DNA from: Paenibacillus sp. FSL H7-0737
GTDB lineage: Bacteria > Bacillota > Bacilli > Paenibacillales > Paenibacillaceae
Assembly: GCF_000758545.1 (NCBI RefSeq)
Contig: NZ_CP009279.1
Coordinates: 868,001 to 932,000 of the forward strand
Direction of reading: 5' to 3'
Length of the DNA stretch: 64,000 nucleotides
Part shown: piece by piece, positions 48,302 through 56,556 of the stretch
How positions within the stretch are numbered: position 1 is the stretch's first letter
Layout of the letters: every line of letters starts with the position of its first letter
Notes under the pieces: model-generated
What the model saw: the letters and a program-made list of their open reading frames with translations, nothing else
Told to the model about the DNA's origin: nothing
Database searches by the model: none
Translations under genes and position numbers: made by a program

Positions 48302-49726
48302 TTATTTTCTTACGATATCCATAGGTGCTGAGTTATCTTCAAAGGGCTTAAGGCTCTTTCGGCTGGGAGCAGACGGGAAAACGGGCAACCTAACGATAAT
48401 GGTCGTTCCCTCTCCGATAGCACTGTCTACCTCTATCCTTCCCTGATGTAGAGAGACAATTTTTTTAACGATCGCAAGTCCGAGACCGTTGCCATTGTTG
48501 TTTCCGTTCCGCGACTTGTCTATTTTATAAAATCTTTGGAATACGGCATTGAACTCTTCCGGGGACATCCCGATTCCATTATCGCTGATGGTGACGGATA
48601 CTTCTGCTGCACTACTATCTATACTGATGCGGATATTCCCGCCTACCGGTGTGAATTTGATGCTGTTGCTGAGCAAATTCATCCATACTTGCTTCAGCTG
48701 ATCTTCATCACCCTTAATTTTGACCGCTTCCGGCAGCTCTAGATCGATAACGATGCCTTTGGCTGACCATTGGGGCTCACAGGTCACAACGATGGTTCTA
48801 ATCTGCTCGTCAAGATTGAAGGGACTTGCGTTGAAGGGATGATGTTCAGAATCCAGGGAAGCGAGCTTCAGTAAATTATCACTTAGCCTCGACAGACGTT
48901 CACTCTCCGCAATGATGATATCAAGATATTCGCTGCGTTCCTCTTCCACGATTAAATCATGGTTCTGCAACGCCTTGGCAAAGCCAGAAATGGACGTAAG
49001 CGGTGTCTGGATTTCATGAGAAACGTTGGATACGAAATCCTGCCTCATTTGTTCCAACTGCTTCAGCTCCCCTGCCATCTCCACATAGCTTTGTGTCAAT
49101 TCCCCGATTTCATCTATTCGGTTCACTTTAAGCTCCACCTCGAAATCACCCTTGGCCAGTCTTTTTGTCGCATTCGTCAGTGCTTTGATCGGCTCCACCA
49201 AATATCTGGCGGCAATAAGAATGCATACACTACCCAGCAAAAGCACGAGCAAAAGCACAAAGAGCACCATCCGATTGACGATATTTTCGTTCTCAGCAGA
49301 ATACTGCAAAAACATCGCACGCCACTCCCCGTCCAACAGAAAGGGCATCCCGATAAAAATATCCTTATCTTCCGCGGAGGAACGGTAGAGCTTTCCTTGT
49401 AGTACTTGTTTGACAGCTTCGGGGGGGACAGTGACAGCCGGGCTACCCTTGAGCCCATAAAAGGTATGTTCTCCGGCATGATTGTACAAGTGGATAGGGT
49501 GTGCAGATACCTTAACCATACTATTCAGGAACTCGTCCGTATCTTTAGGTTTGGCGTCATCATAGCGGTGAATGATCTCTTTTCCCACTACGATCATTTC
49601 ATTCTGTCCCTCGTAACTTATTTGTTTCTGAAAGACATACAAGCCAATGAAAAAGGAACAGACTAGACTAAAGATAATGATGCCCAGAAACGTGAGAATG
49701 ACGCGTACATACAATGTCTTGATCAT
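48302..49726 (-). CDS. Sensor histidine kinase (HAMP-HisKA-HATPase)
   Basis: The 474-residue protein has two membrane segments (about 8-30 and 152-174) enclosing an external sensor domain of about 120 residues, a HAMP domain (about 175-227), HisKA with phospho-acceptor His237 (NVSHEIQTPLTSISGF), and an ATPase domain with NLLSNSIKFTP, SDNGIGMSPEEF and GNGLGLAIVKK. It phosphorylates the response regulator whose gene lies upstream and overlaps by four bases. The signal is unknown; the serine hydrolase gene upstream on the same strand suggests cell-wall or beta-lactam stress as one idea. Confidence 0.9.
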   Translation of the reverse strand: MIKTLYVRVILTFLGIIIFSLVCSFFIGLYVFQKQISYEGQNEMIVVGKEIIHRYDDAKPKDTDEFLNSMVKVSAHPIHLYNHAGEHTFYGLKGSPAVTVPPEAVKQVLQGKLYRSSAEDKDIFIGMPFLLDGEWRAMFLQYSAENENIVNRMVLFVLLLVLLLGSVCILIAARYLVEPIKALTNATKRLAKGDFEVELKVNRIDEIGELTQSYVEMAGELKQLEQMRQDFVSNVSHEIQTPLTSISGFAKALQNHDLIVEEERSEYLDIIIAESERLSRLSDNLLKLASLDSEHHPFNASPFNLDEQIRTIVVTCEPQWSAKGIVIDLELPEAVKIKGDEDQLKQVWMNLLSNSIKFTPVGGNIRISIDSSAAEVSVTISDNGIGMSPEEFNAVFQRFYKIDKSRNGNNNGNGLGLAIVKKIVSLHQGRIEVDSAIGEGTTIIVRLPVFPSAPSRKSLKPFEDNSAPMDIVRK

Positions 49727-50400
49727 GGCGTAGGGATCAGCCGATATCCCAGGCCGCGGGCCGTTTCGATTTGAAATTGCTCGCCCTTGCCGCTGAATTT
49801 CTCCCTCAACCGACTTATATGCACATCTACAGTCCGGCCGTCTCCTTCATAATTTAATCCCCAGATTTGAAGGATCAACTGTTCTCTTGTGAAGATTTGC
49901 CCAGGATGGCTGGCCAGCAGAAACAGCAGCTCAAATTCCTTCAAAGGAATTGTGACCGGTTCTTCACCACGCGTGACCTGAAAAGTGCGCCGGTTGAGCG
50001 TCACATTGCCCAACTGCACAGACTGGGAAGAGACGACCAACGAGCGTTTAAGCAAAGCTTTTACTCGCATTACCAATTCAAGCGGATCAAATGGTTTCGT
50101 TAGATAGTCATCCGTACCAAGTTGAAAGCCTTTCACTTTGTGTGCGGATTCCGCTTTAGCCGTCACCATGAGGAGGGGGATGTTGGCATCCCAGCGCCTG
50201 ATTTCTCTGCATAGATCCCAACCATCCAATCCTGGCATCATAATATCTAGAATGACGAGATCGACACGCGAGTTCTGTATAATGGACAGAGCTTTGGTAC
50301 CATCCCTGGCTTCTTTGAGGTCAAAACCTTCTTTTCGCAAAAATAAAGACATTAGCTTTCGGATGTTATCATCATCATCAGCGATAAGTATAGTAGCCAC
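49723..50400 (-). CDS. OmpR/PhoB-type response regulator
   Basis: A GTG start is preceded by GAGGAGGAAAA. The 225-residue protein has a receiver domain (about 1-115, phospho-acceptor Asp52 in VILDIMMP, Asp8-10 acidic pocket, Lys at the TKPFDPLE position) and a C-terminal winged helix (about 125-222, ending GRTVDVHISRLREKF and ARGLGYRLIP). It partners with the histidine kinase encoded directly after it. The serine hydrolase gene ends 59 bases upstream on the same strand, so it may share a transcript or provide the local promoter region. Confidence 0.92.
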   Translation of the reverse strand: MATILIADDDDNIRKLMSLFLRKEGFDLKEARDGTKALSIIQNSRVDLVILDIMMPGLDGWDLCREIRRWDANIPLLMVTAKAESAHKVKGFQLGTDDYLTKPFDPLELVMRVKALLKRSLVVSSQSVQLGNVTLNRRTFQVTRGEEPVTIPLKEFELLFLLASHPGQIFTREQLILQIWGLNYEGDGRTVDVHISRLREKFSGKGEQFQIETARGLGYRLIPTP

Positions 50401-50459
50401 GATTTTCCTCCTCTATTAAGCTTTCATTATATCTGATTTGTACTTGGCAAGTAATGGTG

Positions 50460-52433
50460 TTATCCGAACTGCCAACCCAACAGGTTCCAATAGTAGAAGA
50501 ACAGAGTCATCGCCACAGCCGAAAGCGTCACTAACGTATAATGCACACGCTTGAAAGCTGTCCAGTATTTATTCTTCCAAACCAGTATAGCCGAGATTAG
50601 TAAAGCTAAAGTCAGACCAACCAAAATGATTGGCATAACTAAACTGAGAGAAAGCGAAAGACTGATCTCGCTGAACTTCTGCATCATGTCCATGGACATA
50701 ACCACCATAAATATCGTGACGAAAGATAGCAGCGCCCAGCCAGCAGTTCCCGCAGATAGGCGGATGGCCCACTTTTCAGGTGGCGTCATCGCCTTGATCT
50801 TGCGTCTGGAGAAGATTAGTCCGAGCAATGAAGTGATGAAAATCAACCCTGAGAACCCTAGTATGATAAGCCAAAATTTATTCTGATCCAAAAGAGGCGT
50901 ACGCTCCAGCGGCATATCAGGTGCCATCCCTAAGATCATATGTGTAACCTTACCGGACTCATTAGTGCGGAAGGCAATTTGTTCGGTACCTCCCTCGAGT
51001 TGGAACATATTCGGACTGACTTCACTATACAATTGTTGTTCACTACCACTTCCCAAGGATAGCTTATTATCCTCAACCGAGACATTCAGCTGAGCGAAAA
51101 AATTGAAAAACTTATCAATATCACTGATGTTTCTGCGGGTAAATTGATAGGCTCCTGCAAATTTCTGAATAGATTCATCAGAAGCGATGAATTCAGCCTG
51201 ACTCGCATCAGGAGCAGGGTAGTAGCGGTTGAAAAAGGCTTGGATGAGGTCTGCTGCGGAATCACCGCCCTCACCGCCGTTGTAGGATACAAAGATGCCT
51301 ACATGCTTGGCAGGCACAAGATACAATCCCGTATTAAACATGGGGTCAGAACCACCATGAGTGATCAGCGTGAGCCCATTGATTTGTTTCTCTGCGAACC
51401 CAAGATCCACCCCCGGCAGACGTTTATCAAATTGAAACGCCGTTGAATGCATTAGTTCTGCCGTCTCGGGTCTCAGAATCTGCTGGTCTCCATATTTCCC
51501 GTTCTGCAGATGGGCGATCATGAAATGCGCCATATCTACTGCTGATACTGTACCCGAGCCGGCAGGACGAAAGCCGCCCTCGAAGGTAGGTGTACCTGGA
51601 ATAAAACTACCGTTCTCGCTGTTGTACCCCACAACTTTGTTGGGCATGAATGACTCCGGCAAAGGTTCTACTACAGTCGAATATTTCATGTCGAGCGGAT
51701 CAAAAATATATTTCTTTATATAATCATTGTAAGGAATACCGCTAACTTCCTCTACAATTAGACCTGCGAGTGTAGCTCCGTAGTTCGAATAAGAACTTAT
51801 CTGTCCGGGTGGTCTTACTCGTGCCAACATATGCTTATTGAGTGTTTCCGAGATTGACCCCGGCAATTTGGCAGGGTCTGTAGTGATTTGATAACCAACT
51901 CCACCTTCTTCGAACCCTGCTGTATGTGTCATCAAATGGCGCATAGTGATAGGTTCAGGATAAGTAGCAGGGATCTTCACTGATTTCAGGTAGGTGTTAA
52001 TATCCGTGTCTAGATCAATTTTGCCTTGCTCGACCAGTTGCATCACCGCTGTCCAGGTGAACAGCTTTGTCGTTGAAGCAATTCGAAACATGCTGGTTAT
52101 CGGGTCAACGGGTGCTGCCTTTTCCAGATTGGAACTTCCATAACCTTTGGCCAAAATAATCTTGTCGTCTTTTACGATGGAGATGACCGCTCCCGGAATT
52201 TGCAGCCGATTCATATCTTTTTCCATGATGCTATCAACGAAGGCAGTCAGACTCGCGGTATCATCGAGATTGGCGGGTACTTCAGTCTGAGTTATGGGTA
52301 GCACGGTTTGATCCGTTTTGGTCTCGGCCGATGCCTGGTACCCGGGCAACACCAGGCTTGCGCCTAATCCGGCACTAATCACAGCCAATAGGGTTAGACC
52401 AACGATTAGTCTTTTTTTAAAAGAAGTTAACAT
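50460..52433 (-). CDS. Serine hydrolase, beta-lactamase/PBP4* type, with C-terminal membrane helices
   Basis: I start at the codon at 52433 because CGGAGGA lies six bases before it; the frame extends to 52454. The 657-residue protein has a signal sequence, a class C beta-lactamase-type domain (about 50-400) with Ser120 and Lys123 in STTK, a YSNYG motif, and a THGGSDP triad, a middle beta domain (about 430-520) and four C-terminal membrane helices (about 520-655). This is the plan of membrane-bound esterase/peptidase-like serine hydrolases, not a typical secreted beta-lactamase. The next genes on the strand encode a two-component system. Substrate unknown. Confidence 0.85.
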   Translation of the reverse strand: MLTSFKKRLIVGLTLLAVISAGLGASLVLPGYQASAETKTDQTVLPITQTEVPANLDDTASLTAFVDSIMEKDMNRLQIPGAVISIVKDDKIILAKGYGSSNLEKAAPVDPITSMFRIASTTKLFTWTAVMQLVEQGKIDLDTDINTYLKSVKIPATYPEPITMRHLMTHTAGFEEGGVGYQITTDPAKLPGSISETLNKHMLARVRPPGQISSYSNYGATLAGLIVEEVSGIPYNDYIKKYIFDPLDMKYSTVVEPLPESFMPNKVVGYNSENGSFIPGTPTFEGGFRPAGSGTVSAVDMAHFMIAHLQNGKYGDQQILRPETAELMHSTAFQFDKRLPGVDLGFAEKQINGLTLITHGGSDPMFNTGLYLVPAKHVGIFVSYNGGEGGDSAADLIQAFFNRYYPAPDASQAEFIASDESIQKFAGAYQFTRRNISDIDKFFNFFAQLNVSVEDNKLSLGSGSEQQLYSEVSPNMFQLEGGTEQIAFRTNESGKVTHMILGMAPDMPLERTPLLDQNKFWLIILGFSGLIFITSLLGLIFSRRKIKAMTPPEKWAIRLSAGTAGWALLSFVTIFMVVMSMDMMQKFSEISLSLSLSLVMPIILVGLTLALLISAILVWKNKYWTAFKRVHYTLVTLSAVAMTLFFYYWNLLGWQFG

Positions 52434-52541
52434 TATTATCCTCCGCATCATCATTTATTGGGTTTGGATGATCATCCACCTAACGCTTATAGACATTATC
52501 AGAGTAGTGTGAATGGAACGTTAACAAGACTATAAAAAAAC

Positions 52542-52580
52542 AGACTGCCATCCGCCGCCTTCAACGACAGAGGGTAGTCT
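52542..52580 (-). terminator. Terminator between MFS and serine hydrolase genes
   Basis: AGACTGCC (52542-52549) pairs with GGTAGTCT (52573-52580) including one G-U. On the minus strand the stem is followed by a run of seven T, so it stops transcripts from the MFS gene side. Confidence 0.6.
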
Positions 52581-52632
52581 ATTGTGAAAAAATTGAAATT
52601 CCAGTTTCCTTTTTTGCCTGATAAATTAAAAT

Positions 52633-52683
52633 AAACAGCGGTAGTTTAGGACGGGATTTCCTTGTCCTAAACTACCGCTGTTT
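52633..52683. terminator. Perfect 20-base inverted repeat after the MFS gene
   Basis: Bases 52633-52652 (AAACAGCGGTAGTTTAGGAC) are an exact inverted copy of 52664-52683, with an 11-base loop. On the minus strand ATTTTAATTT follows. It is the likely main terminator of the ArsR-MFS operon and works in both directions. Confidence 0.8.
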
Positions 52684-52719
52684 CTATTAGAATCAGTGAA
52701 CTCTTCTACATATCCCCAC

Positions 52720-53994
52720 TTATCGTTCAGTTACAACACCTTGTGACGGAACTTCCACAACGGGTCGCCTATGGGTAGCCTCAAGGGTGGAAAGGTCACC
52801 ATCCAGCGCTTTTAGTCCGGGGAGCAGCAAGGCTGCGCTAGCACAGAGCATTGGAAGCAGTCCGGCGATTACAAAAAGTGCGGGCACCCCATAATGCTGG
52901 GCAATCGCGCCACCGGCAAAAGCACCAAAAGGCTGCAAGCCGCCACCGATCAGAAAGCGAATAGAATTGACTCTTCCTTGCAGATGGCTCGGAACTAGAC
53001 GTCCATGGAGTGAAGAGCTTAAGGAACCGAAAAAGGGACCTAACGTCCCAGTAGCAAATACAGCGGCGAGAGCAAAAGAAAAACTAGGGAATAACCCCCA
53101 TAAGGTAGTCACTAAACCTATGATCCCCAGACTGCTAAGCATGACAAGCCGTCTTTTTTTAATTTCCCCTATCATGGAAATCACACTTAGCCCGACTAAG
53201 GTTCCCAGTGCGAAAACTGTACTTAGCGTGCCCATCGTGGCCGCATCGCGGTGGAGCACTTCACGTACAAAAGGGACCATCATCGTCCAGACGGCAATTG
53301 AGCTTAAATTACTGATGGAGGCCATGATCATAATCGTAAGCATTGCAGGAAATTGTTTATAGAAGGTAAAACCCTCGGCTATCTCGCGAACGTAAACGGT
53401 GATGGAGAAACTACCTGGGGCTGGAGAAGGTTTCGGTAGCTTTTGTAAGCACAGCAAGGTAGTGATGGCGGCTGCGTAACATATCATGTTGATGCCAAGG
53501 GCGGGCAGTGCTCCACTAGCAGCGGTCAACGCACCTGCTAAGGCAGGCCCCAGCAGGACTGCTGCGCTTTTGCTGCCATCAATGATAGCAAAAGCTCGCA
53601 CCAGCTTCCGGCTGTCGGCAACGCCAGGAATAACAGCCATCGCTGTTGGCATGAACAATGCGGCGCAAGATCCGCTGAGACCCGCGGCGACAAACAGATG
53701 CCACAGCTGCAATTGGCCAGCCAGGCCCATGCCGAGTGGCAGTGCTATAGCCAGCAAGCGAATGGCTGCCAAGCAGGCCATAAAACGGATCCGGTGCAGC
53801 CGATCGGACAACGGTGAACCGAGCAAGCGCAACAGCAGCTCAGGTATGCCGGAACTGAGCGCGAGTGCTCCCATCGCTAGCTTAGAACCGGTTAGCTCAT
53901 AGACGAGCCATTCCATAGCCAGTAAGCCAAAAGCATCCCCAAAAGCGCTTAATGTAATGGTCGAGAGTAGACCATAATAGCTGCGTTTTATCAT
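52720..53994 (-). CDS. Major facilitator superfamily exporter
   Basis: The 424-residue protein has 12 membrane helices in two halves of six, with the MFS loop pattern LLLRLLGSPLSDRLHRIRF after helix 2. It resembles the MFS_3/enterobactin-exporter-like drug efflux group common in Firmicutes. AAGGAGCT precedes the ATG. The ArsR-type regulator gene lies 77 bases upstream on the same strand, so the pair probably forms an autoregulated efflux unit. The substrate is unknown. Confidence 0.88.
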   Translation of the reverse strand: MIKRSYYGLLSTITLSAFGDAFGLLAMEWLVYELTGSKLAMGALALSSGIPELLLRLLGSPLSDRLHRIRFMACLAAIRLLAIALPLGMGLAGQLQLWHLFVAAGLSGSCAALFMPTAMAVIPGVADSRKLVRAFAIIDGSKSAAVLLGPALAGALTAASGALPALGINMICYAAAITTLLCLQKLPKPSPAPGSFSITVYVREIAEGFTFYKQFPAMLTIMIMASISNLSSIAVWTMMVPFVREVLHRDAATMGTLSTVFALGTLVGLSVISMIGEIKKRRLVMLSSLGIIGLVTTLWGLFPSFSFALAAVFATGTLGPFFGSLSSSLHGRLVPSHLQGRVNSIRFLIGGGLQPFGAFAGGAIAQHYGVPALFVIAGLLPMLCASAALLLPGLKALDGDLSTLEATHRRPVVEVPSQGVVTER

Positions 53995-54071
53995 TGCTTG
54001 GTAGCTCCTTTCTTAAAATAAGAAAGTATAAGTTTTGCACCTATACTATTTTATATTTCTCGCAAATACGC

Positions 54072-54989
54072 TTAACTCTCCAGATACGCCCCAATCTGCT
54101 GAGGCAGCCCGTTTAACGCTTCTAATCGCAGGCTGTACGATGCGTTTCTAACATTGGTATGGACAATGACCAGCCCAGCTGCACGCAGTGCGATAAGATG
54201 GTAGTGGATTGTGCTTTTAGAAAGTCCTACCTCACGCACGATTTCTGTGAAATTGAGCTGCTTGCCTGTGAGCAAACGAAGGATATACAGCCGGGTCTCA
54301 TCTGACAACGCACGGGTAAGGCGGAGTAATGCAGGCGCAGGCCGTCCAGCTTCCGGAGGGAGAACATCACAAGAGTAGCTGGTGAATACGAATTCATCAT
54401 ACATAGCGGTCGTAACCAGTGGACGAGCATGATATTGCGGATTGATAATGACCTGCTTCAGATGTTCGGTTGGATAAAGGCGCATTCCAGCAGTAGCTGC
54501 TTCAAAGACTTCCATATCATTGTTCCCGCTTAGCATCGCGCGTCTTGATTCGGCTTCCTGCTCAAGCCCTTTGATGATATTAGGATCGATTCCACTGAAG
54601 TATCCCGCGTTCCATTCGCGTAGGATGTCAGCGGCAGTGTCCCTAAGCTCTGCAAGATTGGAAGGGACCGATTGGCCGAAACGTCCGGATATTTCATACA
54701 GTTCGCCCGAAGATAAACCATCGAACCATTCCAAAAACCCCTCTACCGATCGCTCTCCCGGACAGCACCAAATATAGGGAGCCAAACTGAAATCATCAAG
54801 TTTCTTAACGACTTCCTGCATTTTACGTAGCAGCATTGGCGCGAATCTGGCTTGAACATCGCGTACCCAGAGCTTACCGGAATCCATGGCAGTATGGTTC
54901 TGCTTACTTAGAAAAGCAGTCATACTACTAACACATTCATACATGGGTGCAAAATCGACCTCTACTTTATAATCCAAGAGCTGCTCCAT
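54072..54989 (-). CDS. ArsR-type winged-helix regulator with large N-terminal domain
   Basis: The 305-residue protein has an N-terminal helical domain (about 1-210, DUF5937-like) and a C-terminal ArsR-type winged helix (about 218-290, RALSDETRLYILRLLTGKQL then GLSKSTIHYHLIALRAAGLV). Placing the DNA-binding part at the end is typical of this Paenibacillus group. It lies upstream of the MFS exporter on the same strand and presumably controls it. Upstream inverted repeats at 55019 and 55058 are its likely operators. The start at 54989 has only a weak ribosome site (GAAAGAATG). The inducer is unknown. Confidence 0.8.
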   Translation of the reverse strand: MEQLLDYKVEVDFAPMYECVSSMTAFLSKQNHTAMDSGKLWVRDVQARFAPMLLRKMQEVVKKLDDFSLAPYIWCCPGERSVEGFLEWFDGLSSGELYEISGRFGQSVPSNLAELRDTAADILREWNAGYFSGIDPNIIKGLEQEAESRRAMLSGNNDMEVFEAATAGMRLYPTEHLKQVIINPQYHARPLVTTAMYDEFVFTSYSCDVLPPEAGRPAPALLRLTRALSDETRLYILRLLTGKQLNFTEIVREVGLSKSTIHYHLIALRAAGLVIVHTNVRNASYSLRLEALNGLPQQIGAYLES

Positions 54990-55018
54990 TCTTTCAGTGA
55001 AATACTGAACTTGTTATT

Positions 55019-55072
55019 AGTTCTATAAATATAGAACTGATCGTTGGTTTTATTCTAAACGAACTAATCGTT
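55019..55072. promoter_or_regulatory. Two inverted repeats upstream of the ArsR gene
   Basis: AGTTCTATAAATATAGAACT (55019-55038) is a 9-2-9 inverted repeat, and AACGAACTAATCGTT (55058-55072) is a 5-5-5 inverted repeat. They lie 30-85 bases before the ArsR start codon and are candidate operators for it. The MATE gene lies further right and could also be affected. Confidence 0.6.
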
Positions 55073-55196
55073 CTTTTCAATAGCCATTTCGCCGAAAAAT
55101 CCGAACTCAAAATATTGTTCACATATAATCAATTGATTATATAAGTGTGTGGTTATATAATGGATTTGAAATTAGATGAAGAAGGTGTAATTAGAC

Positions 55197-56549
55197 TTGA
55201 AGGACTTGAAGTACACAAACGATTTGACTCAGGGTCCTATTATGCCTACCTTAATGAAATTAACGCTTCCGATTATTGCGACGAATTTCATCTCTACTAC
55301 TTATGGTCTAGTCGATATGATTTGGGTTGGAAGATTAGGAAGTGGTCCGGTTGCCGCGATTGGTACAGCGAGTTTTTTCATTAATCTAGCGATTGCTTTA
55401 TCGACTATGGTTACGATCGGCACAGGGATTAAGGTGGCGCATTGTATGGGATCTGGTCAGTTAGAGAAGGCTAAATCTTATATAAAGAACGGATTTATGA
55501 TGTCTATTTTATTAGGACTTCTCTATATGAGTTTAGTGCTACTAACCAAGAATCAGTTGATTGGTTTTTTTGATCTTGGAAGTGATGAAGTAGAGCGGAT
55601 GGCTAGACAATTTCTAGTGATTTCGATATTTGGATCGGTATTTTCTATCGTGAATACGTTATTCGCAACTCTCTTAAACGCTATGGGAAATAGTAAACAA
55701 CCGTTTCAGATCTTCTCCATTGGTCTTATGGTTAATATTGTCCTTGATCCATTTTTGATTTTTGGCTGGGGCAGTTTTGAAGGATGGGGAGTAGCGGGGG
55801 CAGCTATTGCAACATTAACGGCGAACATTTTGGTTACGGCTCTTTTTATCGTGAAGACAAGAAAGTCAGAACTCATTTCAAACACATCCGCGTGGGACAG
55901 TCGTCAAATGAAAGAAGTCATCCGCATGGGGCTACCGATAACGATCCAACGGGTCACCTTTACGATCATATCGATCATCATTGCCAAGATCATTGTACGA
56001 TTTGGAGCGGATGCTATTGCGGTTCAAAAAGTAGGAATCCAAATTGAATCCATTTCCTATATGACCATTGGCGGACTACAGGGAGCTATTGCTGCCTTTT
56101 TTGGTCAAAATTATGGAGCACGTCGCTTCGATCGTATTAGGCAGGGGTATCGTCAGGCCTTAATTTTAACCTCCATTTTTGGCGTGATCGTGTCGCTTAT
56201 ATTTATTGCGTTCCCGCAGCAGCTATTTTCATTGTTTTTATCAGACCAGACAAGTTTGGAATTGGGCGCAGATTATATGCGGATCATCGGTTACTCACAA
56301 TTATTCATGTGTATGGAATTGATGACAGTAGGTGCTTTTAACGGCATGGGTCAAACCCACATCCCACCGATCTTTAGTATTTCATTTACTGCACTCCGAA
56401 TTCCACTAGCCTTACTCTTATCCGAACCTTTTGGTTTGAATGGGGTGTGGATGTCGATTGCGCTAAGCAGTGTGTTTAAGGGTGTTATTCTTGTGTTCTG
56501 GTTTAGAAGATCTTTGTTCATGATGAATAAACAGCAGGCAAACTACTAA
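55197..56549 (+). CDS. MATE family multidrug/toxin efflux protein
   Basis: A stop at 55188 limits the frame, and TTG 55197 gives MKDLKYTNDLTQGPI, the expected MATE N-terminus; AAGG lies 11 bases before. The 450-residue protein has 12 membrane helices in two homologous bundles, with LTLPIIATNFISTTYGLVDM at the first helix and GAFNGMGQTHIPP near the tenth. MATE proteins export cationic compounds in exchange for Na+ or H+. It ends eight bases before gshAB, so the two are probably cotranscribed, which is a possible link to thiol-related detoxification. The reading frame 55145-55384 in another frame is a shadow. Confidence 0.88.
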   Translation: MKDLKYTNDLTQGPIMPTLMKLTLPIIATNFISTTYGLVDMIWVGRLGSGPVAAIGTASFFINLAIALSTMVTIGTGIKVAHCMGSGQLEKAKSYIKNGFMMSILLGLLYMSLVLLTKNQLIGFFDLGSDEVERMARQFLVISIFGSVFSIVNTLFATLLNAMGNSKQPFQIFSIGLMVNIVLDPFLIFGWGSFEGWGVAGAAIATLTANILVTALFIVKTRKSELISNTSAWDSRQMKEVIRMGLPITIQRVTFTIISIIIAKIIVRFGADAIAVQKVGIQIESISYMTIGGLQGAIAAFFGQNYGARRFDRIRQGYRQALILTSIFGVIVSLIFIAFPQQLFSLFLSDQTSLELGADYMRIIGYSQLFMCMELMTVGAFNGMGQTHIPPIFSISFTALRIPLALLLSEPFGLNGVWMSIALSSVFKGVILVFWFRRSLFMMNKQQANY

Positions 56550-56556
56550 GCAAAGG

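Noticed and set aside
55145..55384. 79-codon reading frame overlapping the MATE start
   Set aside because: It lies in another frame over the conserved MATE N-terminus and has no homology or good ribosome site.
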